Notes: generated by a model from the letters alone, not told the origin. Numbered from the stretch's first letter, positions 26,376-34,965 are shown. The stretch: 64,000 bases of DNA from Variovorax beijingensis (GCF_007828835.1 NZ_VIVL01000004.1:124001-188000); one strand, 5' to 3'. Numbers and translations: made by a program.

Positions 26376-27719
26376 ATGGCAGACACAACAATCACGCCCA
26401 CCAGAAAGCTCCCGCTCTATCGTTCGCTCTACGTGCAGGTGATCGCGGCGGTGATCATCGGCGTGCTGCTCGGCCACTTCCAGCCCGCGCTCGGCGAGGC
26501 CATGAAGCCGCTGGGCGACGGCTTCATCAAGCTCATCAAGATGATCATCGCGCCGATCATCTTCTGCACGGTGGTGGTGGGCATCGCCGGCATGGAAGAC
26601 ATGAAGAAGGTCGGCAAGACCGGCGGCCTGGCGCTCTTGTACTTCGAGATCGTGAGCTCCATCGCGCTGGTGGTGGGGCTCGTGCTGGTCAACCTGCTCA
26701 AGCCCGGCGCGGGCATGAACATCGACCCGTCGACGCTCGACACCAAGGCCCTCGCGTCCTATACCGCTCCGGGCAAGATGACGGGCACGGTCGACTTCCT
26801 GCTCAACGTGATCCCGAGCACGCTGGTCGATGCCTTCGCCAAGGGCGAGATCCTGCAGGTGCTGCTGATCGCGGTGCTGTTCGGCTTTGCGCTGCACCGT
26901 TTCGGCGGGCGCGGCACGCTGGTGTTCGACGTGATCGAGAAGGGCTCGCACGTGCTCTTCGTGATCGTGGGCTACATCATGAAGCTGGCGCCCATCGGCG
27001 CCTTCGGCGCCATGGCCTTCACCATCGGCAAGTACGGGCTGGGCAGCCTGTTCTCGCTCGGCAAGCTGATGGGCACCTTCTACCTGACCTGCCTGCTGTT
27101 CATCTTCGTGGTGCTCGGGCTCATAGCGCGCTTCCATGGCTTCAGCATCTGGAAGTTCATCAAGTACATCAAGGAAGAGCTGCTGATCGTGCTGGGCACC
27201 TCGTCGAGCGAATCGGTGCTGCCGCGCATGATGGAGAAGATGGAGAACCTGGGCGCCAACAAGACCTGCGTGGGCCTGGTGATTCCCACCGGCTATTCGT
27301 TCAACCTCGACGGCACCTCCATCTACCTCACGATGGCGGCCGTGTTCATTGCGCAGGCCACCAACACGCCGATGACGCTGACCCAGGAGATCACGCTGCT
27401 GGCCGTGCTGCTGCTCACCTCGAAGGGTGCGGCGGGCGTCACGGGCAGCGGCTTCATCGTGCTGGCGGCCACGCTCTCGGCCGTGGGCCACGTGCCGGTG
27501 GCGGGCCTGGCGCTGATCCTGGGCATCGACCGCTTCATGTCCGAAGCGCGCGCGCTGACCAACCTGATCGGCAACGGCGTGGCCACCATCGTGGTGGCCA
27601 AGTGGACCAACGAGCTCGACACCGAGCGGCTGCACGCCGGGCTCAACAACGAGAGCTGGGTGGAGTCGCAGGAGCCCGAAGTGCTCGAAGCCGCGCGCAT
27701 CAGCAAGATGGCCGACTGA
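26376..27719 (+). CDS. dctA: C4-dicarboxylate:cation symporter DctA
   Basis: 447-aa DAACS-family transporter for succinate, fumarate and malate in the inner membrane. [32 protein letters not shown] (Ser-rich re-entrant loop), [12 protein letters not shown] and [11 protein letters not shown] are diagnostic motifs. ATG 26376 follows CCGGAGGCAAC, a good ribosome binding site. Monocistronic, between the phaB terminator and the antiporter gene. Confidence 0.93.
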   Translation: MADTTITPTRKLPLYRSLYVQVIAAVIIGVLLGHFQPALGEAMKPLGDGFIKLIKMIIAPIIFCTVVVGIAGMEDMKKVGKTGGLALLYFEIVSSIALVVGLVLVNLLKPGAGMNIDPSTLDTKALASYTAPGKMTGTVDFLLNVIPSTLVDAFAKGEILQVLLIAVLFGFALHRFGGRGTLVFDVIEKGSHVLFVIVGYIMKLAPIGAFGAMAFTIGKYGLGSLFSLGKLMGTFYLTCLLFIFVVLGLIARFHGFSIWKFIKYIKEELLIVLGTSSSESVLPRMMEKMENLGANKTCVGLVIPTGYSFNLDGTSIYLTMAAVFIAQATNTPMTLTQEITLLAVLLLTSKGAAGVTGSGFIVLAATLSAVGHVPVAGLALILGIDRFMSEARALTNLIGNGVATIVVAKWTNELDTERLHAGLNNESWVESQEPEVLEAARISKMAD

Positions 27720-27769
27720 CGATGCCCGTGTGAAACCGGAGGGGCGCATCGTTCCTGCAAAATGGAGCA

Positions 27770-29473
27770 ATGCCCCACAGCGTTTCCCTGATCAACACGA
27801 TTGCCGCCGGCCTGGGACTGGCGCTCGTGCTGGGTTTCCTGGCGCTGCGGCTGCGGCTGCCGGCCCTGGTGGGCTACCTGCTGGCGGGCGTGATCATCGG
27901 GCCCTTCACGCCGGGCTTCGTGGCGGATGCGGGCATTGCGGCGCAGCTGGCCGAGATCGGCGTGATGCTGCTGATGTTCGGCGTGGGCCTGCATTTTTCG
28001 CTCGACGACCTGCTGGCGGTGCGCAAGATCGCGCTGCCGGGCGCATTGGCGCAGATCGCGGTGGCCACGCTGCTGGGCGGTGCGCTGGCGCTCTGGTGGG
28101 GCTGGTCATGGAGCGAGGCGCTGGTCTTCGGCCTGGCGCTGTCGGTGGCGAGCACGGTCGTGCTGCTGCGCGCGCTCGAGAGCCTGGGCATTCTCGATTC
28201 GTTCACCGGGCGCATCGCGGTCGGCTGGCTGGTGGTCGAGGACCTGGCCATGGTGCTGGTCCTGGTGCTGATGCCGCCGCTCGCAGGGGCCCTGGGCGGC
28301 CATGCCGGCAATTCGGCCAACCCCGCCGACCCGCTGTGGCAGACGCTCGGCGTCACGCTGCTGCAGGTGGGCGGGTTCGTGGCGCTGATGCTGGTGGTGG
28401 GGCGGCGCGCGTTCCCGTGGATTCTCTGGCAGGTCACGCGCACCGGCTCGCGCGAGCTGTTCACGCTGTGCGTGATCGCGGCCGCGGTCAGCATCGCCTT
28501 CGCCTCGGCGGCGCTGTTCGGCGTGTCGTTCGCCCTCGGTGCATTCTTTGCGGGCATGGTGATGCGCGAATCCGAATTCAGCCACCGTGCGGCGCAGGAG
28601 TCGCTGCCGCTGCGCGATGCCTTCGCGGTGCTGTTCTTCGTGTCGGTCGGCATGCTCTTCGATCCCGCGGTGCTCATCGAACGGCCGCTGCAGGTGCTGG
28701 CAGTGGTGGGCGTGATCGTGCTGGGCAAGTCGCTGGCCGCCTGCGCGCTGGTGCTGGCGTTCCGCTATCCGCTGGGCACGGCGCTCACCGTGAGCGCGAG
28801 CCTCGCGCAGATCGGGGAGTTCTCGTTCATTCTTGCGGGCCTTGGCGTCTCGCTCGGCCTGCTGCCGGTGGAAGGCCAGAGCCTGATCCTGGCCGGCGCG
28901 CTGATTTCCATTGCCACCAATCCGCTGTGGTTCAGCCTGATCGCGCCGCTGCAGAAATGGCTGCACGGCCGTCTCCCCCTGGCGCGCAGCCTCGAATCGC
29001 ACGACCATCCGCTGGCCGAGCTGCCGACCACCACCGCAGCCCGGTACCTCTCCAGCCAGGTGGTGCTCGTGGGCTACGGCCGCGTCGGGCGCCGCATCGC
29101 GTCCGAGCTGGAGGCGCACGATATTCCCTACGTGGTGGCGGAGCAGAACCGCGAACTGGTGGAGAAGCTGCGCGAGGCCGGCGTTGCGGCCGTCTGGGGC
29201 GATGCGGCCGATCCGGCCGTGCTGATCCAGGCGCACATCGCGCGCGCCCGTGTGCTGGTGGTGGCCATACCGGACACCATGAACGTGCGGCAGATGATGG
29301 AGACCGCCCGCACCCTCAATCCGGCCATCGAAACCGTGATCCGCAGCCACAACGAAGAGGAAGCGCAGCTGTTGACGCGCGAGATGGCCGCCACGGTCTT
29401 CCTGGGCGAACAGGAGCTGGCGCAGGCCATGGCGCGCGACGTGGTGCGGCGCGCAGCGGCGGCGGCTGCCTGA
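27770..29473 (+). CDS. ybaL: CPA2 family cation:proton antiporter, YbaL/KefB-like, with RCK domain
   Basis: 567 aa. About twelve transmembrane segments of the Na+/H+ exchanger fold (residues 5-385) include the characteristic LLMFGVGLHFSL and VEDLAMVLVLVLMP. A C-terminal RCK/TrkA-N domain follows with VVLVGYGRVGRRIA at about 424-437. Likely a K+ or other cation efflux system. The start ATG lies 50 nt after dctA with GCAAAATGGAGCA before it (GGAG). Confidence 0.85.
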   Translation: MPHSVSLINTIAAGLGLALVLGFLALRLRLPALVGYLLAGVIIGPFTPGFVADAGIAAQLAEIGVMLLMFGVGLHFSLDDLLAVRKIALPGALAQIAVATLLGGALALWWGWSWSEALVFGLALSVASTVVLLRALESLGILDSFTGRIAVGWLVVEDLAMVLVLVLMPPLAGALGGHAGNSANPADPLWQTLGVTLLQVGGFVALMLVVGRRAFPWILWQVTRTGSRELFTLCVIAAAVSIAFASAALFGVSFALGAFFAGMVMRESEFSHRAAQESLPLRDAFAVLFFVSVGMLFDPAVLIERPLQVLAVVGVIVLGKSLAACALVLAFRYPLGTALTVSASLAQIGEFSFILAGLGVSLGLLPVEGQSLILAGALISIATNPLWFSLIAPLQKWLHGRLPLARSLESHDHPLAELPTTTAARYLSSQVVLVGYGRVGRRIASELEAHDIPYVVAEQNRELVEKLREAGVAAVWGDAADPAVLIQAHIARARVLVVAIPDTMNVRQMMETARTLNPAIETVIRSHNEEEAQLLTREMAATVFLGEQELAQAMARDVVRRAAAAAA

Positions 29474-29497
29474 GCCGTCCTCGGCGGAAGAAAGGTC

Positions 29498-29902
29498 TCA
29501 GAGGTCTTCGATGACCAGCGTGCGATAGCGCTGTGCGATCGAATAGGGCACGGTGCGCACCACCTCCATCAGGTGGTTGGCTGCCTCTTCGTTCTTCGTC
29601 CTGACCAGGAGGCCCGTGTGGCCTTCGCGCGCGAGCTTGGTGTAGGCGCGTACGGTGGCCGCATCGGTTCCGGCCGACGGCAGCGGCTCGTCGGCTTCCC
29701 GCACGGTGGGGGTGATTTCTTCCAGGATCGTGGCCGCGGGAAGCAGGTAGATCTCGTCGCCGCTCACGCCGTTTTCAATCAATTTGTGACCGATGCGGTT
29801 GGCGTCTTCCGCGCTTGGAAACATCACCATCGAATAGCCTGTGGGGTAGAAGGCGCCGCCGATGCTCGAGCGCATGCGGGGCTCTAGGACGAAACTCTTC
29901 AT
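29498..29902 (-). CDS. conserved hypothetical protein, 134 aa
   Basis: Soluble protein with no recognised domain. It starts MKSFVLEPRMRSS and has an N-terminal half with YSMVMFPSAEDANRIGHKLI resembling ferredoxin-like folds that bind regulatory ligands. There is no signal peptide. CCAGGAGGCAGCATC precedes the ATG, an excellent ribosome binding site, supporting it as a real gene. It is convergent with the antiporter gene. Confidence 0.65.
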   Translation of the reverse strand: MKSFVLEPRMRSSIGGAFYPTGYSMVMFPSAEDANRIGHKLIENGVSGDEIYLLPAATILEEITPTVREADEPLPSAGTDAATVRAYTKLAREGHTGLLVRTKNEEAANHLMEVVRTVPYSIAQRYRTLVIEDL

Positions 29903-30135
29903 GATGCTGCCTCCTGGTGATGCAGTTCTTTGCCCACAACACTAGGCCTGCTGCCGGCGGGGCGCTGTAGGCCTGCTCCCCGTATTCCCGCAGGTTTGGC
30001 GCGGCAGTCGCGGCGCAGCCGGCCGGGCTCTTGTACACTCCCACCCTCATGCCGTGCCATCTCTTCCCCGCCACCGTCTGCGCAGCCTCCATGGCCCGCA
30101 TGATGCCGCCTGCCTTCGCGCGGGCGGAGGGGTCA
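29903..30135. other. intergenic region upstream of the thr-type leader
   Basis: No gene is supported here. It contains the ribosome binding site of the minus-strand 134-aa gene, and TTGTACACT near 30031-30039, a possible -10-like element for the hom leader transcript without a clear -35 partner. The frame of the Thr-rich leader stays open back to an ATG at 30049, but that part has no Thr enrichment. Confidence 0.5.
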
Positions 30136-30180
30136 TTGGTTGCACGAATGATTACCACCATTACCACCGCGGCCACCTGA
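30136..30180 (+). CDS. Thr/Ile-rich leader peptide of the homoserine dehydrogenase gene
   Basis: From ATG 30148 the frame reads M-I-T-T-I-T-T-A-A-T-stop, five Thr and two Ile codons in ten, all Thr as ACC. This resembles thrL, the regulatory leader of the threonine operon. A GGAGG at 30126-30130 is well placed for a TTG start at 30136 (adding four residues), so I give that start; ATG 30148 or an ATG at 30049 in the same frame are alternatives. Ribosome stalling on these codons when Thr-tRNA or Ile-tRNA is scarce would control the attenuator downstream. Confidence 0.75.
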   Translation: MVARMITTITTAAT

Positions 30181-30276
30181 GCACGCGCAGGTGGCCGTTT
30201 CGGCAGCCACCTGGTGTATCGCTCTTCTTCCCCGAATGAATGAAACCCAGCTCTGGCAGCTGGGTTTCTTGTTTTT
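30171..30276 (+). promoter_or_regulatory. transcription attenuator controlling hom
   Basis: Four segments are visible. GGCCACCTG (30171-30179, overlapping the leader stop) pairs with CAGGTGGCC (30188-30196) to form a pause hairpin. The second segment can instead pair with GCCACCTGG (30206-30214). AAACCCAGCT (30243-30252) pairs with AGCTGGGTTT (30258-30267), followed by a T-rich tract to 30276, an intrinsic terminator just before the hom ribosome binding site. The mutually exclusive pairings plus a Thr/Ile leader define classical amino-acid attenuation. Confidence 0.8.
30243..30276 (+). terminator. intrinsic terminator of the hom attenuator
   Basis: Perfect 10-bp stem with loop CTGGC followed by TTTCTTGTTTTT. 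It lies 15 nt upstream of the hom start, so it terminates the leader transcript unless relieved. Confidence 0.85.
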
Positions 30277-30291
30277 CATCCGGAGATGTCC

Positions 30292-31650
30292 ATGTACCGC
30301 GATCCTGTCCAGTCCCTCGAACCCCTGCCCAGCCCTCCTGCGGCCATTCGTGCGCTGCGCGTGGGGATGATCGGCATCGGCACCGTCGGCTCGGGCACGC
30401 TGCGGGTGCTGGCGCGCAACCAGGCCGAGATCGCGGGACGGGCGGGCCGCCCCATCGAGCTGGCGATGGTGGCCGCGCGCAACCTGGTGCGCGCCGCCGC
30501 CGTCGTGGGCGGGGATATTCCCTTGACGGACGACCCGCTGCGCGTGGCCACCCACCCCGACGTCGACGTGGTGGTGGAAGTGGCCGGCGGCACCGGCCCG
30601 GCGCGCGAATGGGTGCTGGCCGCCATCGCGCACGGCAAGCATGTGGTCACGGCCAACAAGGCCCTGCTCGCGGTGCATGGTGCCGAGATCTTTGCCGCGG
30701 CCCGGCGGCATGGCGTGGCCGTGGCCTACGAGGGCGCGGTGGCGGTGAGCATTCCCATCGTCAAGGCGCTGCGGGAGGGCCTCGCGGCCAACCGCATCGA
30801 ATGGGTGGCGGGCATCATCAACGGCACCACCAACTTCATCCTGAGCAAGATGCGCGATGAAGGCCTGGACTTCGCCGCGGCGCTCGCGCAGGCCCAGGCA
30901 CTCGGCTATGCCGAAGCCGATCCGGCCTTCGATATCGACGGCATCGATGCTGCGCACAAGCTCACGCTGCTGGCCGCCAATGCCTTCGGCACCGCCGTGC
31001 GGCTTGCCGACGTGCAGGTGCAAGGCATCACGGCGCTCGAGCGGGTGGACGTGGCCTGCGCCGAGCAGCTGGGCTACCGCATCAAGCTGCTGGGCCTGGC
31101 GCGGCGCCGGGAGGAGGGCGTGGAACTGCGCGTGCAGCCCGCGCTGGTGCCCGCGTCGCACCTGATGGCGCATGTGAACGGGTCGATGAATGCCGTCATG
31201 GTCAAGGGCGATGCGTCCGGCGTGACGATGTACTACGGCGCGGGCGCCGGCTCCGAAGAGACCGCATCGGCGGTGATTGCTGACCTGGTCGACGTGGCGC
31301 GGCTCGATGGCACCCATGCCGCGCAGCGGGTGCCGCACCTGGGCTTTCATGCGCATGCGATGAGCGCATTGCCGGTGCTGCCCCGCGCCGAGGCATGCTG
31401 CGCGCACTACCTGCGCATTCCCGTGCATGCCGCGAGCCATGTCGAGGCGGTGTCGGGCTGGCTGGCGGGGCAGCAGGTGCCGGTGCAGCAGGTGGCGCTG
31501 GCGGCTGCGCAGCCCGGCATGGGCGCGCAGCTGCTGGTGCTGACGCAGCCGGTGCGGCAGGGCACGATGGACCTGGCGCTGCAGGCCCTGCAGGCACATC
31601 CTTCGGTCGCGGGAAAGCTCACCGCCTTGTGCGTGGAGACGCTGGCCTGA
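30292..31650 (+). CDS. hom: homoserine dehydrogenase
   Basis: 452 aa. NAD(P)-dependent reduction of aspartate semialdehyde to homoserine, the branch to threonine and methionine. VGMIGIGTVGSGTLRVL is the dinucleotide fold, VTANKALLA contains the catalytic-site Lys, and GIINGTTNFILSKM and YAEADPAFDIDGIDAAHKL are family signatures. The C-terminal 90 residues fit an ACT-like regulatory domain. ATG 30292 was preferred over ATG 30286 because CGGAG is then six nt upstream. No thrB or thrC follows, so this is a stand-alone copy under its own attenuator. Confidence 0.9.
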   Translation: MYRDPVQSLEPLPSPPAAIRALRVGMIGIGTVGSGTLRVLARNQAEIAGRAGRPIELAMVAARNLVRAAAVVGGDIPLTDDPLRVATHPDVDVVVEVAGGTGPAREWVLAAIAHGKHVVTANKALLAVHGAEIFAAARRHGVAVAYEGAVAVSIPIVKALREGLAANRIEWVAGIINGTTNFILSKMRDEGLDFAAALAQAQALGYAEADPAFDIDGIDAAHKLTLLAANAFGTAVRLADVQVQGITALERVDVACAEQLGYRIKLLGLARRREEGVELRVQPALVPASHLMAHVNGSMNAVMVKGDASGVTMYYGAGAGSEETASAVIADLVDVARLDGTHAAQRVPHLGFHAHAMSALPVLPRAEACCAHYLRIPVHAASHVEAVSGWLAGQQVPVQQVALAAAQPGMGAQLLVLTQPVRQGTMDLALQALQAHPSVAGKLTALCVETLA

Positions 31651-31755
31651 GACAGAATGCGGCACGGCGTGCGTTGGCGCGGCCGATGGAACGGGAGTTG
31701 CTGCAATGGATTTCGCCTGGCATGGCTGCCTTCGAGGGCACGGCGGGAGCTGCAC

Positions 31756-32097
31756 ATGAAGCCCTGGCGGTGGCTCGTCATGCTGGCGCTGGCCTCGCCT
31801 GCATTCGCACAACCCGCGCAGACGGGAGAGGGCGCATCTTCCGCTTCTTCATCCTGCGAAGCGGAAGAAGCCGCACTGGAGCGCGACATGGACCTGGCCC
31901 GCTCCAGGGGCCAGATGCTGCGCCGCCGGCAGCTCGCCGAGAACCTGGACGCGCTGCGGGCGCGCTGCCGGGCGTCCGAACCGCCGCAAAGCCGCGCGGC
32001 GCGCATCGACAAGCTGGAGCACGACATCCGCGCGCTGCGGGCCGAACTCGAGCATGCCGAGGCGCAGCTGCGCGAGCTGAAGAACGAGCGGCCCTGA
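31756..32097 (+). CDS. DUF1090 family periplasmic protein (YqjC-like)
   Basis: 113 aa. Signal peptide MKPWRWLVMLALASPAFA, then a mature helical, highly charged protein with two Cys (SSCEAEE and RARCRASE). Heptad-like Leu/Ala spacing in the last third (IDKLEHDIRALRAELEHAEA) suggests a coiled coil. It matches the DUF1090 pattern; function unknown. The start was chosen after GGGAGCTGCAC. Confidence 0.75.
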   Translation: MKPWRWLVMLALASPAFAQPAQTGEGASSASSSCEAEEAALERDMDLARSRGQMLRRRQLAENLDALRARCRASEPPQSRAARIDKLEHDIRALRAELEHAEAQLRELKNERP

Positions 32098-32115
32098 CAG
32101 CCGCGCCGGTGCGCG

Positions 32116-32967
32116 TCAGAGCCTGGGCAGCTGCATGCGCAGGCGCCGCGCCGCTTCCTCTTCGCGCGCATCGTCCACCTCGCGCAGCACGTTGCCCAGG
32201 TCGACGGGGCCGGTGTCGCGCGCATGCGTGCCGCTCAGCACCGATTCGACGCGCAGCAGGCCGCGCTCGTACAGGTGCCAGATCTCGTCGCCGTAGTGCG
32301 TGTCCAGCAGCTGCGGCGCGAACTGGCCGAAGAAGTTGCGCAGGTTCTCCACGTCGCGCAGCAGCATGCGCTTCGCATGGTTGTTGCCGGCTGCATCCAC
32401 CGCCTGCGGCAGGTCGATCACCACCGGGCCGTCGGCCGCGAGCAGCACGTTGAACTCCGACAGGTCGCCGTGCACCACGCCCGCGCACAGCATGCGCACC
32501 ACTTCCTTCAGCAGGCTGGCGTGGTGCTGCATCGCTTCGCCCTGCGTGAACGCCACGTCGTTGAGCCGCGGCGCCGCATCGCCGTTGGCATCGGTCACCA
32601 GCTCCATCAGCAGCACGCCCTCGAGGAAGTTGTAGGGAACGGGCACCCGCACGCCGGCCGCCGCCAGGCGATAGAGCGCATCGACCTCGGCGCTTTGCCA
32701 GATGGCCTCGGTCACCTGGCGGCCGAAGCGCGTGCCCTTGGCCATGGCGCGCGTCTCGCGCGAATTGCGCACGCGGCGGTTCTCGGTGTAGTCGACGGCC
32801 TGGCGGAAGCTGCGCTTGTCGGCTTCCTTGTAGACCTTGGCGCAGCGCGTCTCCTCGCCGCAGCGCACCACGTAGACCATGGCTTCCTTGCCGCTCATCA
32901 GCTGGCGGACCACCGTGTCGATCAGGCCTTCGTCGACCAGCGACTGCAGTCGTGGTGGTGCTTTCAT
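32116..32967 (-). CDS. RIO-type serine/threonine protein kinase
   Basis: 283 aa. RIO1-like kinase fold: SGKEAMVYVV loop, Lys44 in CAKVYK for ATP, catalytic HGDLSEFN (Asp168, Asn173) and metal-binding Asp185 in IDLPQ. Bacterial RIO kinases of this type occur in Pseudomonas and betaproteobacteria, with targets not known. ATG 32967 (MKAPPRLQ) is the family-like start. It is convergent with the DUF1090 gene. Confidence 0.85.
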   Translation of the reverse strand: MKAPPRLQSLVDEGLIDTVVRQLMSGKEAMVYVVRCGEETRCAKVYKEADKRSFRQAVDYTENRRVRNSRETRAMAKGTRFGRQVTEAIWQSAEVDALYRLAAAGVRVPVPYNFLEGVLLMELVTDANGDAAPRLNDVAFTQGEAMQHHASLLKEVVRMLCAGVVHGDLSEFNVLLAADGPVVIDLPQAVDAAGNNHAKRMLLRDVENLRNFFGQFAPQLLDTHYGDEIWHLYERGLLRVESVLSGTHARDTGPVDLGNVLREVDDAREEEAARRLRMQLPRL

Positions 32968-33298
32968 TGGTACCGCTCCATCGGATCCAGCGGGCGGGTC
33001 GAGAGGAAGGCCCTCAGGCTTTCCGGGCCGATCTGGTAGACCCCGATCATGCCTGCGTTGCGCAAAGGGCCTTGCCGTGCTCCGTGAAGTGGTGCGCAGC
33101 GCAAGCCGGCCGCTAGCAGCTTTCGCGCATCGCTTCAAAGCGCGGCCGGCTGTTTCCACGTCGCGATTGCCGGGATTGCGTGCGGCATGAGGTTGTACCT
33201 GGATGCCGTCGCAAAATTGATTTCACGGACCGGCCCAAAAAAAGCAAGAACGGTTCGCAGCCTCCCTCCATCCATTCATTGAATCGAAGGAAATCCGA
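32968..33298. other. intergenic region between RIO kinase and poly-Ser gene
   Basis: 331 nt separating two divergently oriented starts; it must hold both promoters. I see no supported gene. Near the right end is an A-rich tract (CAAAATTGATTTCACGG, CCCAAAAAAAGC) and GAAGGAAATCCGA, the ribosome binding site for the poly-Ser gene. No clear dyad was found. Confidence 0.5.
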
Positions 33299-33793
33299 AT
33301 GACCCTCTCCAGCTCCAGCTCCAGCTCCAGCTCCAGCTCCAGCTCCAGCTCCAGCTCCAGCTCCAGCTCCAGCTCCAGCTCCAGCTCCAGCTCCAGCTCC
33401 AGCCCCAGCTCCAGACACAGCGCCAGGCTTCTCTGCGCCGCCGCGGTGGCCCTCGCGGCCGCCGCCGGCGCCGCCCATGCCGAAACCTATGAAGGCGTCC
33501 ATCCCCCGACCTCCGCCGAGAGCCGTGCCAATGTGGCCGCCGGGGCCGTGGTGGCCGCGCACACGGGCGATCCCTATGCCACGGGTGCGGATGCCGGCCC
33601 GATCTATCCGCCGGTTGCCATGAACAGCCGCGATGCCGTGCGTGCCGAAGCGGTGGCCGCTGCACGCGCGCCCGACCCGTACGCCGAAGGTGCCTCGTCG
33701 GGCACGGCGCCGGTCGTCGCCGGTGCGGTGGACCGCGCGACGGTGCGGGCCGAAGCCTATGCTGCCGCACGCGGCAATGCGCTGCCGCTGTAG
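33299..33793 (+). CDS. secreted protein with poly-serine signal-peptide N-region and internal repeats
   Basis: 164 aa. M-T-L is followed by 32 consecutive serines, P-S-S, a basic RHSAR, then a hydrophobic core LLCAAAVALAAAAGAAHA ending in a probable AHA cleavage site, so the poly-Ser stretch forms an enormously long signal-peptide N-region. The mature part has about three tandem units with RAEAxAAAR and DPYAxGAxxG, reminiscent of small DUF4148-like exported proteins of Burkholderiales. An internal start beyond the repeat (none with ATG) cannot replace 33299. Ribosome binding site GAAGGAAA. Confidence 0.7.
   Translation: MTLSSSSSSSSSSSSSSSSSSSSSSSSSSSSSSSSPSSRHSARLLCAAAVALAAAAGAAHAETYEGVHPPTSAESRANVAAGAVVAAHTGDPYATGADAGPIYPPVAMNSRDAVRAEAVAAARAPDPYAEGASSGTAPVVAGAVDRATVRAEAYAAARGNALPL
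33308..33403 (+). repeat. hexanucleotide microsatellite (TCCAGC)16
   Basis: 96 nt of uninterrupted TCC-AGC alternation, 16 units, coding for 32 Ser. The unit is a multiple of three, so slippage changes the number of Ser without shifting frame. Confidence 0.95.
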
Positions 33794-33839
33794 TGGCAAG
33801 CAACCCGTCCGCAAGGATGCGGGTACGAGAAAGAAGGCC

Positions 33840-33868
33840 GGGCCTGCGAAAGCGGGCCTGGTTTTTTT
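33840..33868 (+). terminator. rho-independent terminator after the poly-Ser gene
   Basis: GGGCCTGC, GAAA tetraloop, GCGGGCCT (two G-U pairs), then GG and seven T. It lies 46 nt past the stop and separates the poly-Ser gene from the following receptor gene. Confidence 0.8.
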
Positions 33869-33907
33869 GCGCCGATGTAAGGTTGCGGCCCCAAGCAGAG
33901 ATCGAAC

Positions 33908-34879
33908 ATGAACAAGAAGATCAGGCTCGCCGCATTCCTCCTCGCCTGTGCATCGGCGATGGCCGCCTCCGCCCAGGAGTGGCCGACGAAGCCCGTGCGC
34001 GTGATCGTTCCCGCGCCCGCCGGCAGTTCGCTCGACCTGATCGCGCGCACGCTGGCCGACCGGCTGCGGCCCATGTGGAAGCAGCCCATCGTCATCGAGA
34101 CCCGGGCCGGCGCGGGCGGCCTGATCGGCATGGACGCCGTGGCCAAGGCGCCGAACGACGGCCACACCCTGGGCATCGGCTTCAACGGTCCGATCGCCTT
34201 CGGGCCCCACATGTACAGCCGCATGCCGTACGCGCCCGCGCGCGACCTGCTGCCGATCGTGCTCACGACCTCGCAGCCGAACGTGCTGGCCGTGCAGGCC
34301 GGCAACCCGGCCAACACGCTGCCTGAGTTCGTGGCGTGGGCGAAGAAGCAGGGCCGCCAGTTCAGCTATGCCTCGGTGGGCGCGGGGAGTTCGTCGCACC
34401 TGACGATGGAGCTGTTTCGCAGCGTTGCCGGCATCGAGGCGGTGCATGTGCCTTATGCCGGATCGCCGCCCGCGGGCCTCTCGGTGGCAGCCGGCGACAC
34501 GCAGGCGCTGTTCACCGTGGCACCCGCGCTGCTGCCGCTCATCCAGGGCAAGCGCCTCAAGCTGCTCGCGGTCACGAGCGCGAAGCGCTCCGAGCTCATG
34601 AAGGACCTGCCCACGGTGGCGGAGTCGGGCTATCCGGGCTTCGAGTCGCTGGCGTGGAACGGCCTCTTCACCGCGAGCGGTACGCCGCCCGACGTCGTTC
34701 GCCGCATCAATGCCGACGTGAACACCGTGCTGCAGGAGCCTGCCGTGCGCGAACTGCTGGCCAGCCAGGGCCTGGTGGCGGGCGGCGGCTCCGCCGAGGA
34801 GTTCAGCTCGTTCATCGACAGCGAAGGCCGCAAGTGGGGCGCGATCATCGCCAGGCGCGGCATCCGGCTCGACCAGTGA
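33908..34879 (+). CDS. TctC/Bug-type periplasmic substrate-binding protein
   Basis: 323 aa. Signal peptide MNKKIRLAAFLLACASAMAASA is followed by QEWPTKPVRVIVPAPAGSS, VIETRAGAGGLIG and HVPYAGSPPAGLS, the Bug family ligand-binding landmarks. It heads a cluster containing AtuA and another receptor; the ligand may therefore be an isoprenoid-like or branched carboxylate (inference). No membrane partners nearby. Confidence 0.87.
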   Translation: MNKKIRLAAFLLACASAMAASAQEWPTKPVRVIVPAPAGSSLDLIARTLADRLRPMWKQPIVIETRAGAGGLIGMDAVAKAPNDGHTLGIGFNGPIAFGPHMYSRMPYAPARDLLPIVLTTSQPNVLAVQAGNPANTLPEFVAWAKKQGRQFSYASVGAGSSSHLTMELFRSVAGIEAVHVPYAGSPPAGLSVAAGDTQALFTVAPALLPLIQGKRLKLLAVTSAKRSELMKDLPTVAESGYPGFESLAWNGLFTASGTPPDVVRRINADVNTVLQEPAVRELLASQGLVAGGGSAEEFSSFIDSEGRKWGAIIARRGIRLDQ

Positions 34880-34891
34880 GATTTTTTAAGC

Positions 34892-34926
34892 GATCTGAAA
34901 TTCAGATCAATTGATCCGAATTTTCG
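34892..34926. promoter_or_regulatory. cluster of overlapping palindromes upstream of atuA
   Basis: GATCTGAAATTCAGATC (34892-34908) is a 17-nt perfect dyad. It overlaps GATCAATTGATC (34905-34916), which is followed by CGAATTTTCG (34917-34926). This AT-rich operator-like block sits between the receptor stop and the AtuA start. No regulator gene is adjacent. Confidence 0.6.
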
Positions 34927-34965
34927 ATTTTACGGATGACGGCGGTCTGCCTAAAGTCCGCCTCG

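Noticed and set aside
28106..29350. Long minus-strand open frame opposite the CPA2 antiporter
   Set aside because: Shadow of a membrane-protein gene; composition rich in Arg, His and Gln with no recognisable family.
30049..30180. A 43-aa protein-coding gene beginning at ATG 30049
   Set aside because: The frame is open but has no ribosome binding site or family, and only its last ten codons carry the Thr/Ile pattern; the short leader explains the signal better.
33308..33403. CRISPR array or phase-variable frameshift repeat
   Set aside because: The unit is six nt with no spacers, and a multiple of three, so neither CRISPR nor on/off frame switching applies.
33113..34447. Minus-strand open frame with a long Gly-Ala repeat
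   Set aside because: It is the antisense reading of the TCC-AGC microsatellite and of the receptor gene; there is no start signal or domain.
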